Positions 1 through 7,914 of a stretch of DNA of 40,126 nucleotides are shown here, piece after piece. Position numbers and translations under genes: made by a program. Source of the DNA: an uncultured Chloroflexota bacterium (GTDB lineage Bacteria > Chloroflexota > Anaerolineae > UBA4142 > SHND01); assembly GCA_937870825.1 (NCBI GenBank), contig CALMZO010000210.1, positions 1 through 40,126 of the forward strand, written 5' to 3'. Positions within the stretch are counted from its first letter, which is position 1. Every line of letters begins with the position of its first letter. Under the pieces are notes generated by a model. It was not told the origin of the DNA, made no database searches, and saw only the letters and a list, made by a program, of their open reading frames with translations.

Positions 1-172
1 GGGTTTTGAATTCTCTGCTCATGCGTGAATTGTACAACAAAGTGGCAATTCTTTGTTCCTCTCCGACAAACTGCTAGACCCATTCACGCGCAAATTTATT
101 CCGTCACGTGCCCGGCAAGGCAACAACACCCTTGCAGGGCGTGCCGGCATTTCTATCATCCTGAGGAAAGAC

Positions 173-574
173 ATGAGTGAAATCGGTTTCTGTATCAAAT
201 TGAAAACAAATTACGACGATGCGATTGCGCAAGCAACCGCAGCACTAAAGCAGGAGGGCTTTGGCGTTCTGACGACCATTGATGTGCAGGCAACGCTCAA
301 GCAAAAATTGAATACGGATTTTCGGCGCTATGTCATTCTCGGCGCGTGCAATCCTCCATTGGCAAATCGCGCGTTGGAGACGGATTTGGATGTGGGCTTG
401 CTGCTGCCCTGTAATGTAATCGTCTACGAGGAAAATGGCGGCGCGGTCGTTTCGATTGTGGACCCGTTGTCCATGTTGGGCGTGGTCGCCAACCCCGCGC
501 TGGAATCCGTCGCCAATGACGCGCGCGAAAAATTAAAGCGCGTCGCCGAAGAATTGCGCGCGAGTCAACAATGA
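173..574 (+). CDS. DUF302 family protein
   Basis: This 133-residue protein matches the DUF302 family in its whole layout: an N-terminal MSEIGFCIKL strand, a helix with DAIAQATAALKQEGFGV, a central ILGACNPPLANRAL segment and a C-terminal PCNVIVYEE strand. DUF302 proteins are small cytoplasmic alpha/beta proteins of unknown biochemical role, often seen near redox or stress genes. The open frame extends upstream to 53, but the start at 173 is chosen because GAGGAAAG lies just before it and the family begins there; the upstream 40 codons do not look like protein. It is convergent with the histidine kinase and shares a bidirectional terminator with it. Family assignment is confident; function is unknown. 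Confidence 0.88.
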   Translation: MSEIGFCIKLKTNYDDAIAQATAALKQEGFGVLTTIDVQATLKQKLNTDFRRYVILGACNPPLANRALETDLDVGLLLPCNVIVYEENGGAVVSIVDPLSMLGVVANPALESVANDAREKLKRVAEELRASQQ

Positions 575-608
575 CGAATGCCGTCCGCCGCAATCCTCCG
601 AGTTCAAA

Positions 609-646
609 CAAAAACGCGCGCATCAAATTTGATGCGCGCGTTTTTG
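609..646. terminator. bidirectional intrinsic terminator
   Basis: A near-perfect palindrome with A-run and T-run flanks: arms CAAAAACGCGCGCATCAAAT and its complement around a very short loop. It sits between the convergent DUF302 gene and the histidine kinase and can serve both strands. Confidence 0.9.
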
Positions 647-661
647 TATCGGGTCGCCCCT

Positions 662-2038
662 CTATAACGGGAGCGTGAACCAAAACAGCGTCCCTTTGCC
701 TACCTCACTCTCAACGCCAATTGCCCCGTCGTGCGCTTCCACCAACTGTTTTGCAATCGCCAAGCCCAAACCCGCGCCGCCGCCCGAGCGATAGCTGGCA
801 TGGTCGCGTGCGCGCGACTTGTCCCCGCGCCAAAAGCGTTCAAAGACATGTGGCAGCGCGTCCGGGGAAATTCCCGTGCCTGTATCGCGGACCTCCACAC
901 GCGCAAAATTTTTTTCCCGCGTCAATCGGACATGAATTGTCCCATTTGGCAATGTGTGACGCAGTGCGTTCGACAAGAGATTGCGCAACACTTGTTCGAT
1001 ACGCTGCGCGTCGAGAGGCAACGTCGGGAGATGCTCCTCGAGCGCCGTATTCAGCGTAATGTGCTGCTCGTTCGCTTGCAGTACGAATGCAGTCATCGTG
1101 CGTTCGATGAGCGCGCGTAAATCTGTCGGCGCGCGCTGCAACGTGAGTTGTCCCGCGTCCGCGAGCGCGAGTTCGCGCACATCGCCCACGAGACGCGAGA
1201 GCAAAAGCGTCTCCTCATGGAGTGAAGAAACCTGTTCTTGATTCAGCGGAAATACGCCGTCCATCATGGCTTCGAGATGGCTCTGAATCACGCCAATCGG
1301 ATTGCGCAATTCGTGTGCAATGTCGGCGAGCATATTTCGCCGCGCCGTTTCGGAGCGCGCCAGTTGGTCTGCCATCGCGTTGAACGAACGCCCCACGCGC
1401 GCGATTTCGTCTTTGCCGCGCACGGACGCGCGCGCGGTTAAATCCCCCGCCGCGATTTTCGCGGATGCCGTCGCCAGGGCGTTGAGCGGTGCGGTAATTT
1501 GGCGAAAGAGCAGAAATCCCAAAACCAGCGCGACGGCGGCAGCGACCATTCCCGCCAGCAGAATGGAACGATTGACTTGGGCAAGAAAATCTTGCGCGGC
1601 AGTATCTGTAACCCCATGTATCATTTGTGCGTTCGCAAGCAGAGTTCCCACGCGTTGCCCGTCCACCTGAATCGGCACGCCGTCCGCGCGTTCGCTTGCT
1701 GTGACGCGCTGTCCGAGTCGGCTGTTGTCCGAAGCTGCAACAATGGTTCCCTCCGCGTCCGCGAGCCACAAGCCGCCGCCGCCCATCATCGCCCCCATCA
1801 TTCCCCCGGAGCCATCGTTCAATAGTGGCGCAACGCCCTCCCAATTTCCGCGCATGCGATAGTACGCCGCGAGTTCATTCGCCAAATCTTGGGCGCGCAC
1901 CATTTGTCCGCGAAACATGAATTGCTGAAATTCAGACGCGGTAGTTTGATTCGCGATGAGCGCCACAATGACAACGCCGACGGCGATGATAATGGCGAAC
2001 GCGCCCATCAAGCGAATAAAGAGACTCGTGCCAATCAT
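662..2038 (-). CDS. Membrane sensor histidine kinase (BaeS/CpxA type)
   Basis: 458-residue two-component sensor. Visible parts in order: TM1 about residues 8-29; an extracytoplasmic sensor about 31-157; TM2 about 158-178; HAMP about 179-230; HisKA with the phospho-acceptor His242 in the H-box DIAHELRNP; and a HATPase_c domain with N-box ([12 protein letters not shown]), G1 (DTGTGIS) and G2 (GLGLAI). The sensor domain has an odd Met/Gly-rich loop at about residues 76-89 ([14 protein letters not shown]), which could be a flexible or metal-binding segment; that is inference. Its ATG overlaps the response regulator stop by 4 nt, so the pair is translationally coupled. The stimulus is unknown. The family call is very secure. 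Confidence 0.95.
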   Translation of the reverse strand: MIGTSLFIRLMGAFAIIIAVGVVIVALIANQTTASEFQQFMFRGQMVRAQDLANELAAYYRMRGNWEGVAPLLNDGSGGMMGAMMGGGGLWLADAEGTIVAASDNSRLGQRVTASERADGVPIQVDGQRVGTLLANAQMIHGVTDTAAQDFLAQVNRSILLAGMVAAAVALVLGFLLFRQITAPLNALATASAKIAAGDLTARASVRGKDEIARVGRSFNAMADQLARSETARRNMLADIAHELRNPIGVIQSHLEAMMDGVFPLNQEQVSSLHEETLLLSRLVGDVRELALADAGQLTLQRAPTDLRALIERTMTAFVLQANEQHITLNTALEEHLPTLPLDAQRIEQVLRNLLSNALRHTLPNGTIHVRLTREKNFARVEVRDTGTGISPDALPHVFERFWRGDKSRARDHASYRSGGGAGLGLAIAKQLVEAHDGAIGVESEVGKGTLFWFTLPL

Positions 2039-2721
2039 TCTTGTTCCGTAAATTTATAGCCGACACCAAACACCGTCATCAGATAGCGCGGCTGTTTCGG
2101 GTCGTCGCCCAGTTTTTGACGCAAGTTTTTGATATGTGCATCAATCGTGCGTTCATAACCATCGAACGCCTCACCTTGCACCAGGTCCAACAGCTGCATG
2201 CGCGTAAACGCGCGCCCCGGATTTTTCATCAACGCGGCGAGCAAATCAAATTCAGTTGGCGTCAGTTCGACAGGTTCATCTTGTACCTTGACGACATGTT
2301 TCGTCAAGTCCATTTCAATCTCGCCGGCGCGCAAAATTTCGACGGGCGCGGTCTCCCCTTCGACGCGGCGCAGCACGGCGCGCACGCGCGCCACCACTTC
2401 GCGCGGGCTAAAGGGTTTTGTGATGTAATCGTCCGCGCCAAGTTCGAGACCGATGAGCCGGTCTGTCTCTTCAACCCGCGCCGTGAGCATGATGATGGGT
2501 GCACTCGATTCTTTGCGAATCGCGCGTGCCACGTCCAGCCCGTCCATTTCGGGCAAATTCAGGTCCAGTAGGACGAGATTCGGTCTCTCGCGGCGAAAGG
2601 CGGCGAGCGCGGACTTGCCATCACTCGCGGTCACAACGCCAAACCCCGCTTGCTCAAGATACGCGCGCAGAACGTTTACAAATTTCTTTTCATCGTCAAC
2701 GACGAGAATTTTTTTGCTCAT
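2035..2721 (-). CDS. OmpR/PhoB-family response regulator
   Basis: 228-residue transcription regulator. The N-terminal receiver domain has the acidic pair in VVDDE, phospho-acceptor Asp53 (LLDLNLPEMDG), the conserved Thr/Ser at about 80 (MLTAR) and Lys102 (TKPF). The C-terminal winged helix ends with the typical DAHIKNLRQKLGDDP and TVFGVGYKF motifs. The open frame extends upstream to 2790, but the start at 2721 (MSKKILVVDDEKK) is the family start; the extra 23 residues overlap the methyltransferase end. The gene lies 10 nt after the methyltransferase and overlaps the kinase by 4 nt, so the three probably form one transcript. Target genes cannot be read from the sequence. Confidence 0.95.
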   Translation of the reverse strand: MSKKILVVDDEKKFVNVLRAYLEQAGFGVVTASDGKSALAAFRRERPNLVLLDLNLPEMDGLDVARAIRKESSAPIIMLTARVEETDRLIGLELGADDYITKPFSPREVVARVRAVLRRVEGETAPVEILRAGEIEMDLTKHVVKVQDEPVELTPTEFDLLAALMKNPGRAFTRMQLLDLVQGEAFDGYERTIDAHIKNLRQKLGDDPKQPRYLMTVFGVGYKFTEQE

Positions 2722-2731
2722 GAGGACTATT

Positions 2732-3397
2732 TTAGCAGAGGTCAGGGTTCGTGTCCGCCCCGCGTGCGCGGTACAAGACAATTGTTCCAAACAGCGTCAT
2801 GAAGCGTGCGACCACCTCAACGCGTGGGAATCCCGCGCGCTGCAACTGGTCGGGGAGCAAGCCGTCTATCAAATCTTTAGTCCTTTCCAGATTTCGCATT
2901 ACGCGCGAAACGAGGAACGCCAACGGATTGTGCGGTTTGCCAAAATCAATCACCCAGAATTCGCCGCCGGGTTTTAACACACGCTTCACCTCGCTCAACG
3001 CGCGCGCGCGGTCTTGGGTCGTCAAATGGTGCAAGACGAGACTGGAGAAAACGCGGTCAAATGAATTGTTCGGGTAGGGCAGTTGATATGCCATGCCTTG
3101 CTCCAAGGTGATGTTCACTCCATGCTGCCGCGCTTTGGCGCGCGCAATGTCCAACACTTGGGCGTCACCGTCGAATCCGACCACGTCGGCTGTCGGCTGA
3201 CTCTGCTTGACGAGAATCGTCAAGGTTCCCGTGCCACAGCCAAGGTCGAGAACACGCGCGTTCGGCGTGAGACCCGCCTCGTGGATGAGGCGATTTTTGA
3301 CAGTTTGTTCGCGCATTCCCCGTCGCAGGACCGGGTCATACAACGGCGTCAAAAATTTAAAGCGAAGGGCAGGAATATATTTTGCATCTTGGCTCAT
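2732..3397 (-). CDS. Class I SAM-dependent methyltransferase (UbiE/COQ5-like)
   Basis: 221-residue methyltransferase with the Rossmann SAM-binding motif I VLDLGCGTGTL (about residues 49-59), the acidic end of beta 2 (VVGFDGD), motif II-like QLPYPNNSFDRVFS and the post-motif VKRVLKPGGEFWVIDFGKP. The core matches UbiE-type small-molecule methyltransferases. It sits first in an operon with a two-component system, which suggests shared conditions of expression, not a menaquinone role. A clear AAGGAG lies 8 nt upstream of the ATG. The substrate is unknown. Confidence 0.87.
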   Translation of the reverse strand: MSQDAKYIPALRFKFLTPLYDPVLRRGMREQTVKNRLIHEAGLTPNARVLDLGCGTGTLTILVKQSQPTADVVGFDGDAQVLDIARAKARQHGVNITLEQGMAYQLPYPNNSFDRVFSSLVLHHLTTQDRARALSEVKRVLKPGGEFWVIDFGKPHNPLAFLVSRVMRNLERTKDLIDGLLPDQLQRAGFPRVEVVARFMTLFGTIVLYRARGADTNPDLC

Positions 3398-3644
3398 ACG
3401 CGCTCCTTTTCAAATGCCTACGGCGAGATGCCCACGACAGTACGGTAACGCCACGGGTCACCACCGCATTTGCTTACATCTCTCAGCGTACCCAAAAACG
3501 GGACAAAGGGATAACGCCAAAGTGCGTGTTTCGCCCGCGCCGTTTGGCGGATAGAGTCCACTTGGCTGCGAACAAGGCGAACAATTCCATTGTAACGCGA
3601 TTCCTGTGAGGAAAAATCGAGTGCACGTTTTTTTTCGGCGCGCA

Positions 3645-3672
3645 TTGCGCGTAAACCAATTCTGACTACACT
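3645..3672 (+). promoter_or_regulatory. Weak candidate promoter for the sugar kinase
   Basis: TTGCGC and TACACT are separated by 16 nt. The -10 ends only 8 nt before the ATG at 3681, so a transcript from it would be almost leaderless. The rest of the 283-nt divergent gap (3398-3680) shows nothing else that is convincing. Confidence 0.3.
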
Positions 3673-3680
3673 ACGCGGCA

Positions 3681-4658
3681 ATGACGGAAACCCAAGCCAC
3701 ACCGCGCTTTGACATCACGAGTCTGGGCGAAGCGATGCTGCGCCTGAGTGTGCCGCAGGGCGCACGCCTCGACGACGCGCGGCAGTTGGATGTGCAGGTC
3801 GCGGGGGCAGAAGTGAATGTGTGTGTTGCGTTGGCGCGACTTGGACGACACTGCAGCTGGGTTGGACGCTTGCCGGAACACGCGCTCGGCAATCTGGTGC
3901 TGCGCCAATTGCGGAGCGACGGCGTGGACGTGTCGGCGGTGCGTGTTGCGCCGAATGAACGCCTCGGCACTTTTTTTATCGAGTTTGCGGCGGAGCCGCG
4001 TGCAATTCAAGTCATTTATGACCGCGCGGATTCGGCGGCGGCGCGAATGAGGGTCGCGGATGTGGAGTGGGACTATTTGCTCGACACGCGCATTGTGCAT
4101 TTGACGGGCATTACTGCCGCGTTGAGTGAAAGCTGCTACGAAATTGTAGTGGAAGCCATGCGCCGCGCGCGTGAGGCGAATGTGTTGGTGAGTTTTGATG
4201 TAAATTTTCGCGCGAAATTGTGGGATGCGCGCGCGGCAGGCGAACGCCTGCGTCCGCTGCTCGCCGACACGGATGTTTTGTTTTGCAAGAGCGCGGATGC
4301 GGCGCGATTGTTTGACTGCACGGGGCAAGCGCAAGAGCAGATGGAGCGATTGCAATCGCTGACGCGTGCGCGAATTGTGTATTGCACGTTTGGCGCAGAC
4401 GGCGCGGCGGTTTTGACCAAAGACGGTTTTTTCAAGCTGCCCGCCATTCCCGTACACATCGTCGACCGCATCGGCAGTGGTGACGCATTCGCGGCGGGCG
4501 CGCTCGATGGCATTTTGGACCAGGACCCGTTTCTTGGATTGAAACGCGGGCTCGCGCTCGCGGCAATTGCCTTGTCGCAATTTGGGGACCGTGTCCTCAC
4601 TACGCGCGCAGAACTGGACGCCGTCATGGCACAAGACGCGCGCGAAATCGCGCGCTAA
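3681..4658 (+). CDS. kdgK: PfkB-family sugar kinase, probable 2-keto-3-deoxygluconate kinase
   Basis: 325-residue ribokinase/PfkB-fold kinase. It has the N-terminal SLGEAMLRL strand, the substrate-loop region VAGAEVNVCVALARLG with GRLPEHALG (PfkB signature 1 region), a DVNFRAKLW motif and the C-terminal signature DRIGSGDAFAAGAL with the catalytic Asp in GSGDAF. The pairing with a KDPG aldolase 7 nt downstream argues for 2-keto-3-deoxygluconate as substrate, giving KDPG. Family membership is certain; the substrate is inferred from context and motif style. No strong Shine-Dalgarno is present; a -10-like box lies directly upstream. Confidence 0.85.
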   Translation: MTETQATPRFDITSLGEAMLRLSVPQGARLDDARQLDVQVAGAEVNVCVALARLGRHCSWVGRLPEHALGNLVLRQLRSDGVDVSAVRVAPNERLGTFFIEFAAEPRAIQVIYDRADSAAARMRVADVEWDYLLDTRIVHLTGITAALSESCYEIVVEAMRRAREANVLVSFDVNFRAKLWDARAAGERLRPLLADTDVLFCKSADAARLFDCTGQAQEQMERLQSLTRARIVYCTFGADGAAVLTKDGFFKLPAIPVHIVDRIGSGDAFAAGALDGILDQDPFLGLKRGLALAAIALSQFGDRVLTTRAELDAVMAQDAREIAR

Positions 4659-4665
4659 AAAACGT

Positions 4666-5289
4666 ATGACCACCGTAGAAAAAATTCTCGCTCACAGAAT
4701 CATCGCCATCATTCGCCTGGACGAATACGCGCGGGCGGTCGAAATTGCGCGCGCCCTGCACAAAGGCGGGATTCAAGTTCTGGAATTTACATTGACGGGC
4801 AGAGGCGCCCTTGAAGCGATTGCAAACGTGCGAAAGGATATGGGCGATGCATTGTGCGTGGGAGTCGGTTCGGCGCTTGACGTGGACGAATCCAACGCGG
4901 CGATTGACGCGGGCGCAGAGTTTGTGGTGATGCCCATCGTGAACCCGCGCGTCCTTCACGCGTGCGTCAATCGCAATACGCCGGTGTTGGCGGGGGGATT
5001 TACGCCGACAGAATTGTGGACAGCGCACGAAGCGGGGGCGGAACTCGTAAAACTTTTTCCCGCGCATTTGGGGGGTCCCGGTTACGTGCAAGCCGTGCTT
5101 GCGCCGATGCCCTTTCTCAAACTTGTGCCGACGGGCGGAGTGAATGCGGAAAATCTGCGCGCGTATTTATCGGCGGGCGCGGTGGCGGTTGGAGTGGGCG
5201 GAAATTTAATTTCAAAACAGGCCGTCGTCTCCGGCGCGTTTCAGGAAATCACCGCCGCGGCGCGCGCGCTCGTGCAGCGAAGCGGGTAG
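4666..5289 (+). CDS. eda: KDPG/KHG aldolase
   Basis: 207-residue class I aldolase that splits 2-keto-3-deoxy-6-phosphogluconate into pyruvate and glyceraldehyde 3-phosphate. Visible motifs: the IIAIIRLD start of strand 1, the catalytic Glu in [15 protein letters not shown], the [11 protein letters not shown] and [13 protein letters not shown] strands, the Schiff-base Lys in [15 protein letters not shown], and [12 protein letters not shown] with the phosphate-binding GG. The open frame extends upstream into the kinase, but [11 protein letters not shown] at 4666 is the family start. With the kinase it completes the lower Entner-Doudoroff/uronate branch. Length and motifs match the family. Confidence 0.93.
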   Translation: MTTVEKILAHRIIAIIRLDEYARAVEIARALHKGGIQVLEFTLTGRGALEAIANVRKDMGDALCVGVGSALDVDESNAAIDAGAEFVVMPIVNPRVLHACVNRNTPVLAGGFTPTELWTAHEAGAELVKLFPAHLGGPGYVQAVLAPMPFLKLVPTGGVNAENLRAYLSAGAVAVGVGGNLISKQAVVSGAFQEITAAARALVQRSG

Positions 5290-5312
5290 CATGTGTCAAG
5301 ATAAAAAAAATC

Positions 5313-5369
5313 TTCGCCAAACGCACGTCAGGGAAAGGAGGTAAAAACCCGAACGTACGTATGGCGAAG
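5313..5369 (+). promoter_or_regulatory. Long stem-loop displaying a Shine-Dalgarno sequence
   Basis: CTTCGCCA (5313-5320) pairs with TGGCGAAG (5362-5369). Inside, ACG/CGT, ACGT/ACGT and GGG/CCC pair in register, leaving AAAGGAGGTAAAAA in the loop. The start codon of a 38-codon ORF lies in the 3-prime arm. The structure is seen directly; its role is not known. Confidence 0.45.
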
Positions 5370-5477
5370 GCAGACCCCAGCTTGAGCCAAGCACCCAAAG
5401 GTATCCAATTGCGCCAACCCCAAAGCGAATTGAAACGCGTTGACCCAAGGGCGGGCACTCAACCCATCCACGCATAG
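5361..5477 (+). CDS. Possible 38-residue small protein
   Basis: A short ORF begins MAKADPSLSQAPKG and ends at a TAG at 5475-5477. AGGAGGT lies upstream at 5336-5342, but 18 nt from the ATG, which is too far unless the intervening hairpin shortens the distance. The peptide is hydrophilic, rich in Gln, Pro and Arg, with no membrane segment or known motif. It follows the aldolase gene and is convergent with the anti-sigma gene. It may be a real small protein, a leader peptide or chance; only a low confidence is warranted. Confidence 0.25.
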   Translation: MAKADPSLSQAPKGIQLRQPQSELKRVDPRAGTQPIHA

Positions 5478-5498
5478 GTGTGGACGGTTTGTTACATC

Positions 5499-5813
5499 TT
5501 ACTTGCTTTGCTCAATTTTTTTCCACATTTCGTCCAGCGAGGGCCACGAATCTTCGGCATCCATCCGCGCGCAATCTTGCAACACCTCGAATTCTTGCGA
5601 ACAGGGCATACACATGAGGACGTGATGCAAAATGTCGAGCAGTTCTTTTTCTTGGACATTGCCCTGCATCAATGCCTCTATCAAACGCGCCGAGTGTTTC
5701 GCGCATTCGTCGCAGCTCACTTCTTGTTCGCGCGTGCGCGCGATTTTGACCATGAACGTTTCCAGTTTGATGTGGGTCACACGCATACCAATCAACCTCT
5801 GTTTGTGTGTCAT
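5499..5813 (-). CDS. Putative zinc-binding anti-sigma factor
   Basis: About 104 residues. The C-terminal part has HHVLMCMPC, an H-x3-C-x2-C pattern like the ZAS zinc anti-sigma motif, plus an earlier SCDECAKH. It follows the ECF sigma gene in the same operon, the usual place for a cognate anti-sigma factor. There is no transmembrane helix, so it would be a soluble anti-sigma. Start uncertain: a TTG at 5858 overlaps the sigma stop, ATG at 5813 has GGAG very close, and ATG at 5786 has AGAGG at good spacing. The motif order CxxC then HxxxCxxC is not the canonical one, so function is inferred mainly from context. Confidence 0.65.
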   Translation of the reverse strand: MTHKQRLIGMRVTHIKLETFMVKIARTREQEVSCDECAKHSARLIEALMQGNVQEKELLDILHHVLMCMPCSQEFEVLQDCARMDAEDSWPSLDEMWKKIEQSK

Positions 5814-5854
5814 TCTCCGCTTGCAGCTTACGCTCCGCGCGGGGTAGGATGAAC

Positions 5855-6538
5855 TCAAGCCATACGCGGCGCAGGCGTACTCCCAAACAAATTCAAAATT
5901 TCAGCCACATCAAACCCGCGGTCTTCCAGACGACGCTTCAATTTGGTGCGCGCGTCGTGTACCATTTTGTATACCGCGTTGCGGTTCATGCGAAACTCTT
6001 TTGTGACCACATCCACCGGCACATCGTCAAAAACGACGGCGGTGAGAATTTTGCGCTGGCGTTCGGTCAATTCATTTTGAATTACATCCCGTACGGTCTC
6101 CCAAATTTCCTGCTGCTGCGCGCTGCGGTCCGGGTCCGGTGAATCTTTGTCCTGGAATTGAAAATCGGGCAGGTCCGAATTTTCCAGAATTTTGTCCAGC
6201 GATAAATTTTTCCACCGCTGCCGCCGCGCTTCGACCAGCGACATGTTGATGGCAAAACGGTACGCCCACGTCGTAAATTTGCTTTCGCCGCGAAATTCGC
6301 CCAAATTTTTCAAAATCGTCAACAACGCATCCTGCGCCAAATCTTGCGCGACCTGTTCCAATTCCTCACGCGCCAAGCCGCGCAGGTCGCCCGGATTCTG
6401 ACTGAAAAAATACAGCACGGCGCGCAGCAAATACAGGCGCAAATCTTCGATCGCCTCCGCCTGCGCCGGCGTGCCTTCGTCGCGCAATTGTGACAACCAT
6501 TCGGGATTTGTACGTTGTCGAACACGCGTTTGACTCAT
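5855..6538 (-). CDS. ECF-type RNA polymerase sigma factor
   Basis: 227-residue sigma-70 family factor. Region 2 is visible as LAQDALLTILKNLGEFRGES followed by KFTTWAYRFAINMSLVEARR; region 4 as LTERQRKILTAVVFDDVPVD followed by the recognition-helix segment FRMNRNAVYKMVHDARTKLK. It would direct core RNA polymerase to a small stress or envelope regulon. The start at 6538 has AAGGA upstream and overlaps the galactokinase stop by 4 nt (ATGA), so translation is coupled to galK. The upstream extension of the frame to 6607 lies inside galK. The pairing with a zinc anti-sigma-like protein suggests redox or metal control, by inference. Confidence 0.93.
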   Translation of the reverse strand: MSQTRVRQRTNPEWLSQLRDEGTPAQAEAIEDLRLYLLRAVLYFFSQNPGDLRGLAREELEQVAQDLAQDALLTILKNLGEFRGESKFTTWAYRFAINMSLVEARRQRWKNLSLDKILENSDLPDFQFQDKDSPDPDRSAQQQEIWETVRDVIQNELTERQRKILTAVVFDDVPVDVVTKEFRMNRNAVYKMVHDARTKLKRRLEDRGFDVAEILNLFGSTPAPRMA

Positions 6539-7725
6539 GCTTTTCCTTCTCTCTGATTCCACACAACCACTCCGGCTCCTTGCGATGCTTGCACCGGCGA
6601 AACCCATGCCTCGATGCCGGTGCGTTCTTGATATTCTCGCGCCACGTTCTTACAAAAGTCTTGTACGTTCTCGTTGTGAACCAGATTCACCGTCGCGCCG
6701 CCCCAGCCCGCACCCGTGAGCCGCGAACCCAAACAGCCGGGCTGGCTGCGCGCAATGTCAATCATCGTATCCAATTCGGGGGAACTCGCCTCATAGTCTT
6801 CGCGCAGACTCGTTTGGGACTGTGCCATGAGTGTGCCAAATTTTGCGGCGTCGTTGCGCGCCGCCGCGCGTGCCGCTTTTTGCACGCGGTCATTTTCGGT
6901 AATCACGTGCCGTGCGCGCCGCATTAAATTTTCGGGCAGGTGTTTCGCGACGATTTTGAACTCTTTATAAGATACGTCGCGCAAGGCAGGTACGCGCTTG
7001 CCCAAAAGTTGCCCCAAAAGCATTGTCGCATTCTCGCATTCCATCCGCCGCGTGTTGTAATCCGAACCCGCGAGATGCCGCTTTTTATTCGTATCCGCAA
7101 CGACGACGGTAACACCGCGCGGGAGGTTCACGGTTTCATACGTGAGCGCGCGGCAATCAATTTTAATCGCCGCACCGCGTTCGCCCAACGCCGACGCATA
7201 TTGGTCCATGATGCCGCTTTTCACACCGACAAAATTGTTTTCCGCTTTCTGACACAACTGCGCTACGGCGACGCCGCCCAAACGACGCGGCGTGAATGCT
7301 TGCAGAATCGTCGCCGTGCAAACCTCCAAGGCGGCGGACGAAGACAAGCCCGCGCCCGACGGCAAGTTTGAGGAAATCGCCGCGTCAATGCCCACCAGTT
7401 TCGTTTCATACTGCGACAAATAAAACGCGACCCCGCGCACATAATTCGCCCAACGATACTCGTGGTGATGTGAGATATCGTCCAACGCAAAGACATCGGT
7501 TTGTCCATCCTGCACATCGAGCGCCGTGATATGGACTTGATTGTCCGGGCGCGCCCGCGCGGCAATCAATACATCGCGGTCAATTGCGATGGGCATTACG
7601 AATCCTTCGTTATAGTCCGTGTGTTCGCCGATGAGATTGACGCGTCCGGGCGCGCGGGCAATTTTTTCCGGGGGGGTGCCGTACCGTTCTTGAAATTTCG
7701 AAACCAGTTTTTCGAGCGTGTCCAT
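6535..7725 (-). CDS. galK: Galactokinase
   Basis: 396-residue GHMP kinase that phosphorylates galactose to galactose 1-phosphate (Leloir pathway). All three motifs are present: the galactokinase signature GRVNLIGEHTDYNEGFVMP near the N-terminus, the ATP-binding LPSGAGLSSSAALEV, and GSRLTGAGWGGATVNLV near the C-terminus. The frame extends to 7812, but MDTLEKLVSKFQ at 7725 fits the family, and a TATAAT at 7790-7795 lies inside the extension, supporting the shorter start. Other Leloir genes (galT, galE) are not in the window. The gene is translationally coupled to the ECF sigma gene. Confidence 0.95.
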   Translation of the reverse strand: MDTLEKLVSKFQERYGTPPEKIARAPGRVNLIGEHTDYNEGFVMPIAIDRDVLIAARARPDNQVHITALDVQDGQTDVFALDDISHHHEYRWANYVRGVAFYLSQYETKLVGIDAAISSNLPSGAGLSSSAALEVCTATILQAFTPRRLGGVAVAQLCQKAENNFVGVKSGIMDQYASALGERGAAIKIDCRALTYETVNLPRGVTVVVADTNKKRHLAGSDYNTRRMECENATMLLGQLLGKRVPALRDVSYKEFKIVAKHLPENLMRRARHVITENDRVQKAARAAARNDAAKFGTLMAQSQTSLREDYEASSPELDTMIDIARSQPGCLGSRLTGAGWGGATVNLVHNENVQDFCKNVAREYQERTGIEAWVSPVQASQGAGVVVWNQREGKA

Positions 7726-7789
7726 GCAAAATCGAATCAATTCTTCATGCGCGCGATATTTCGCCGCACGCGGGTCAAGCGGAAGTGAA

Positions 7790-7795
7790 ATTATA
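7790..7795 (-). promoter_or_regulatory. -10 element for galK operon
   Basis: A perfect TATAAT on the minus strand, 64 nt upstream of the chosen galK start. The -35 is poor (TTCATT at 18-nt spacing). It would drive galK, the ECF sigma gene and the anti-sigma gene. Confidence 0.45.
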
Positions 7796-7914
7796 ACACC
7801 AACGCATTTCAAGAATGAATTTCACCCATGCGCGTTTGTGAGTTCACAACGCGCGTCTGCGCGTTCATCGCGCGCGCACACAACCGTTTTTGAATTGGGT
7901 AAACCGGGAATGGG

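Noticed and set aside
1..172. Possible gene or promoter before the DUF302 protein
   Set aside because: The open frame from 53 has no protein-like sequence and no clear -10/-35 pair could be defined; only small dyads (GCAAGG/CCCTTGC) are visible.
3666..4673. Minus-strand open frame of 335 codons opposite the sugar kinase
   Set aside because: Antisense shadow; the plus strand encodes a full PfkB kinase with all motifs.
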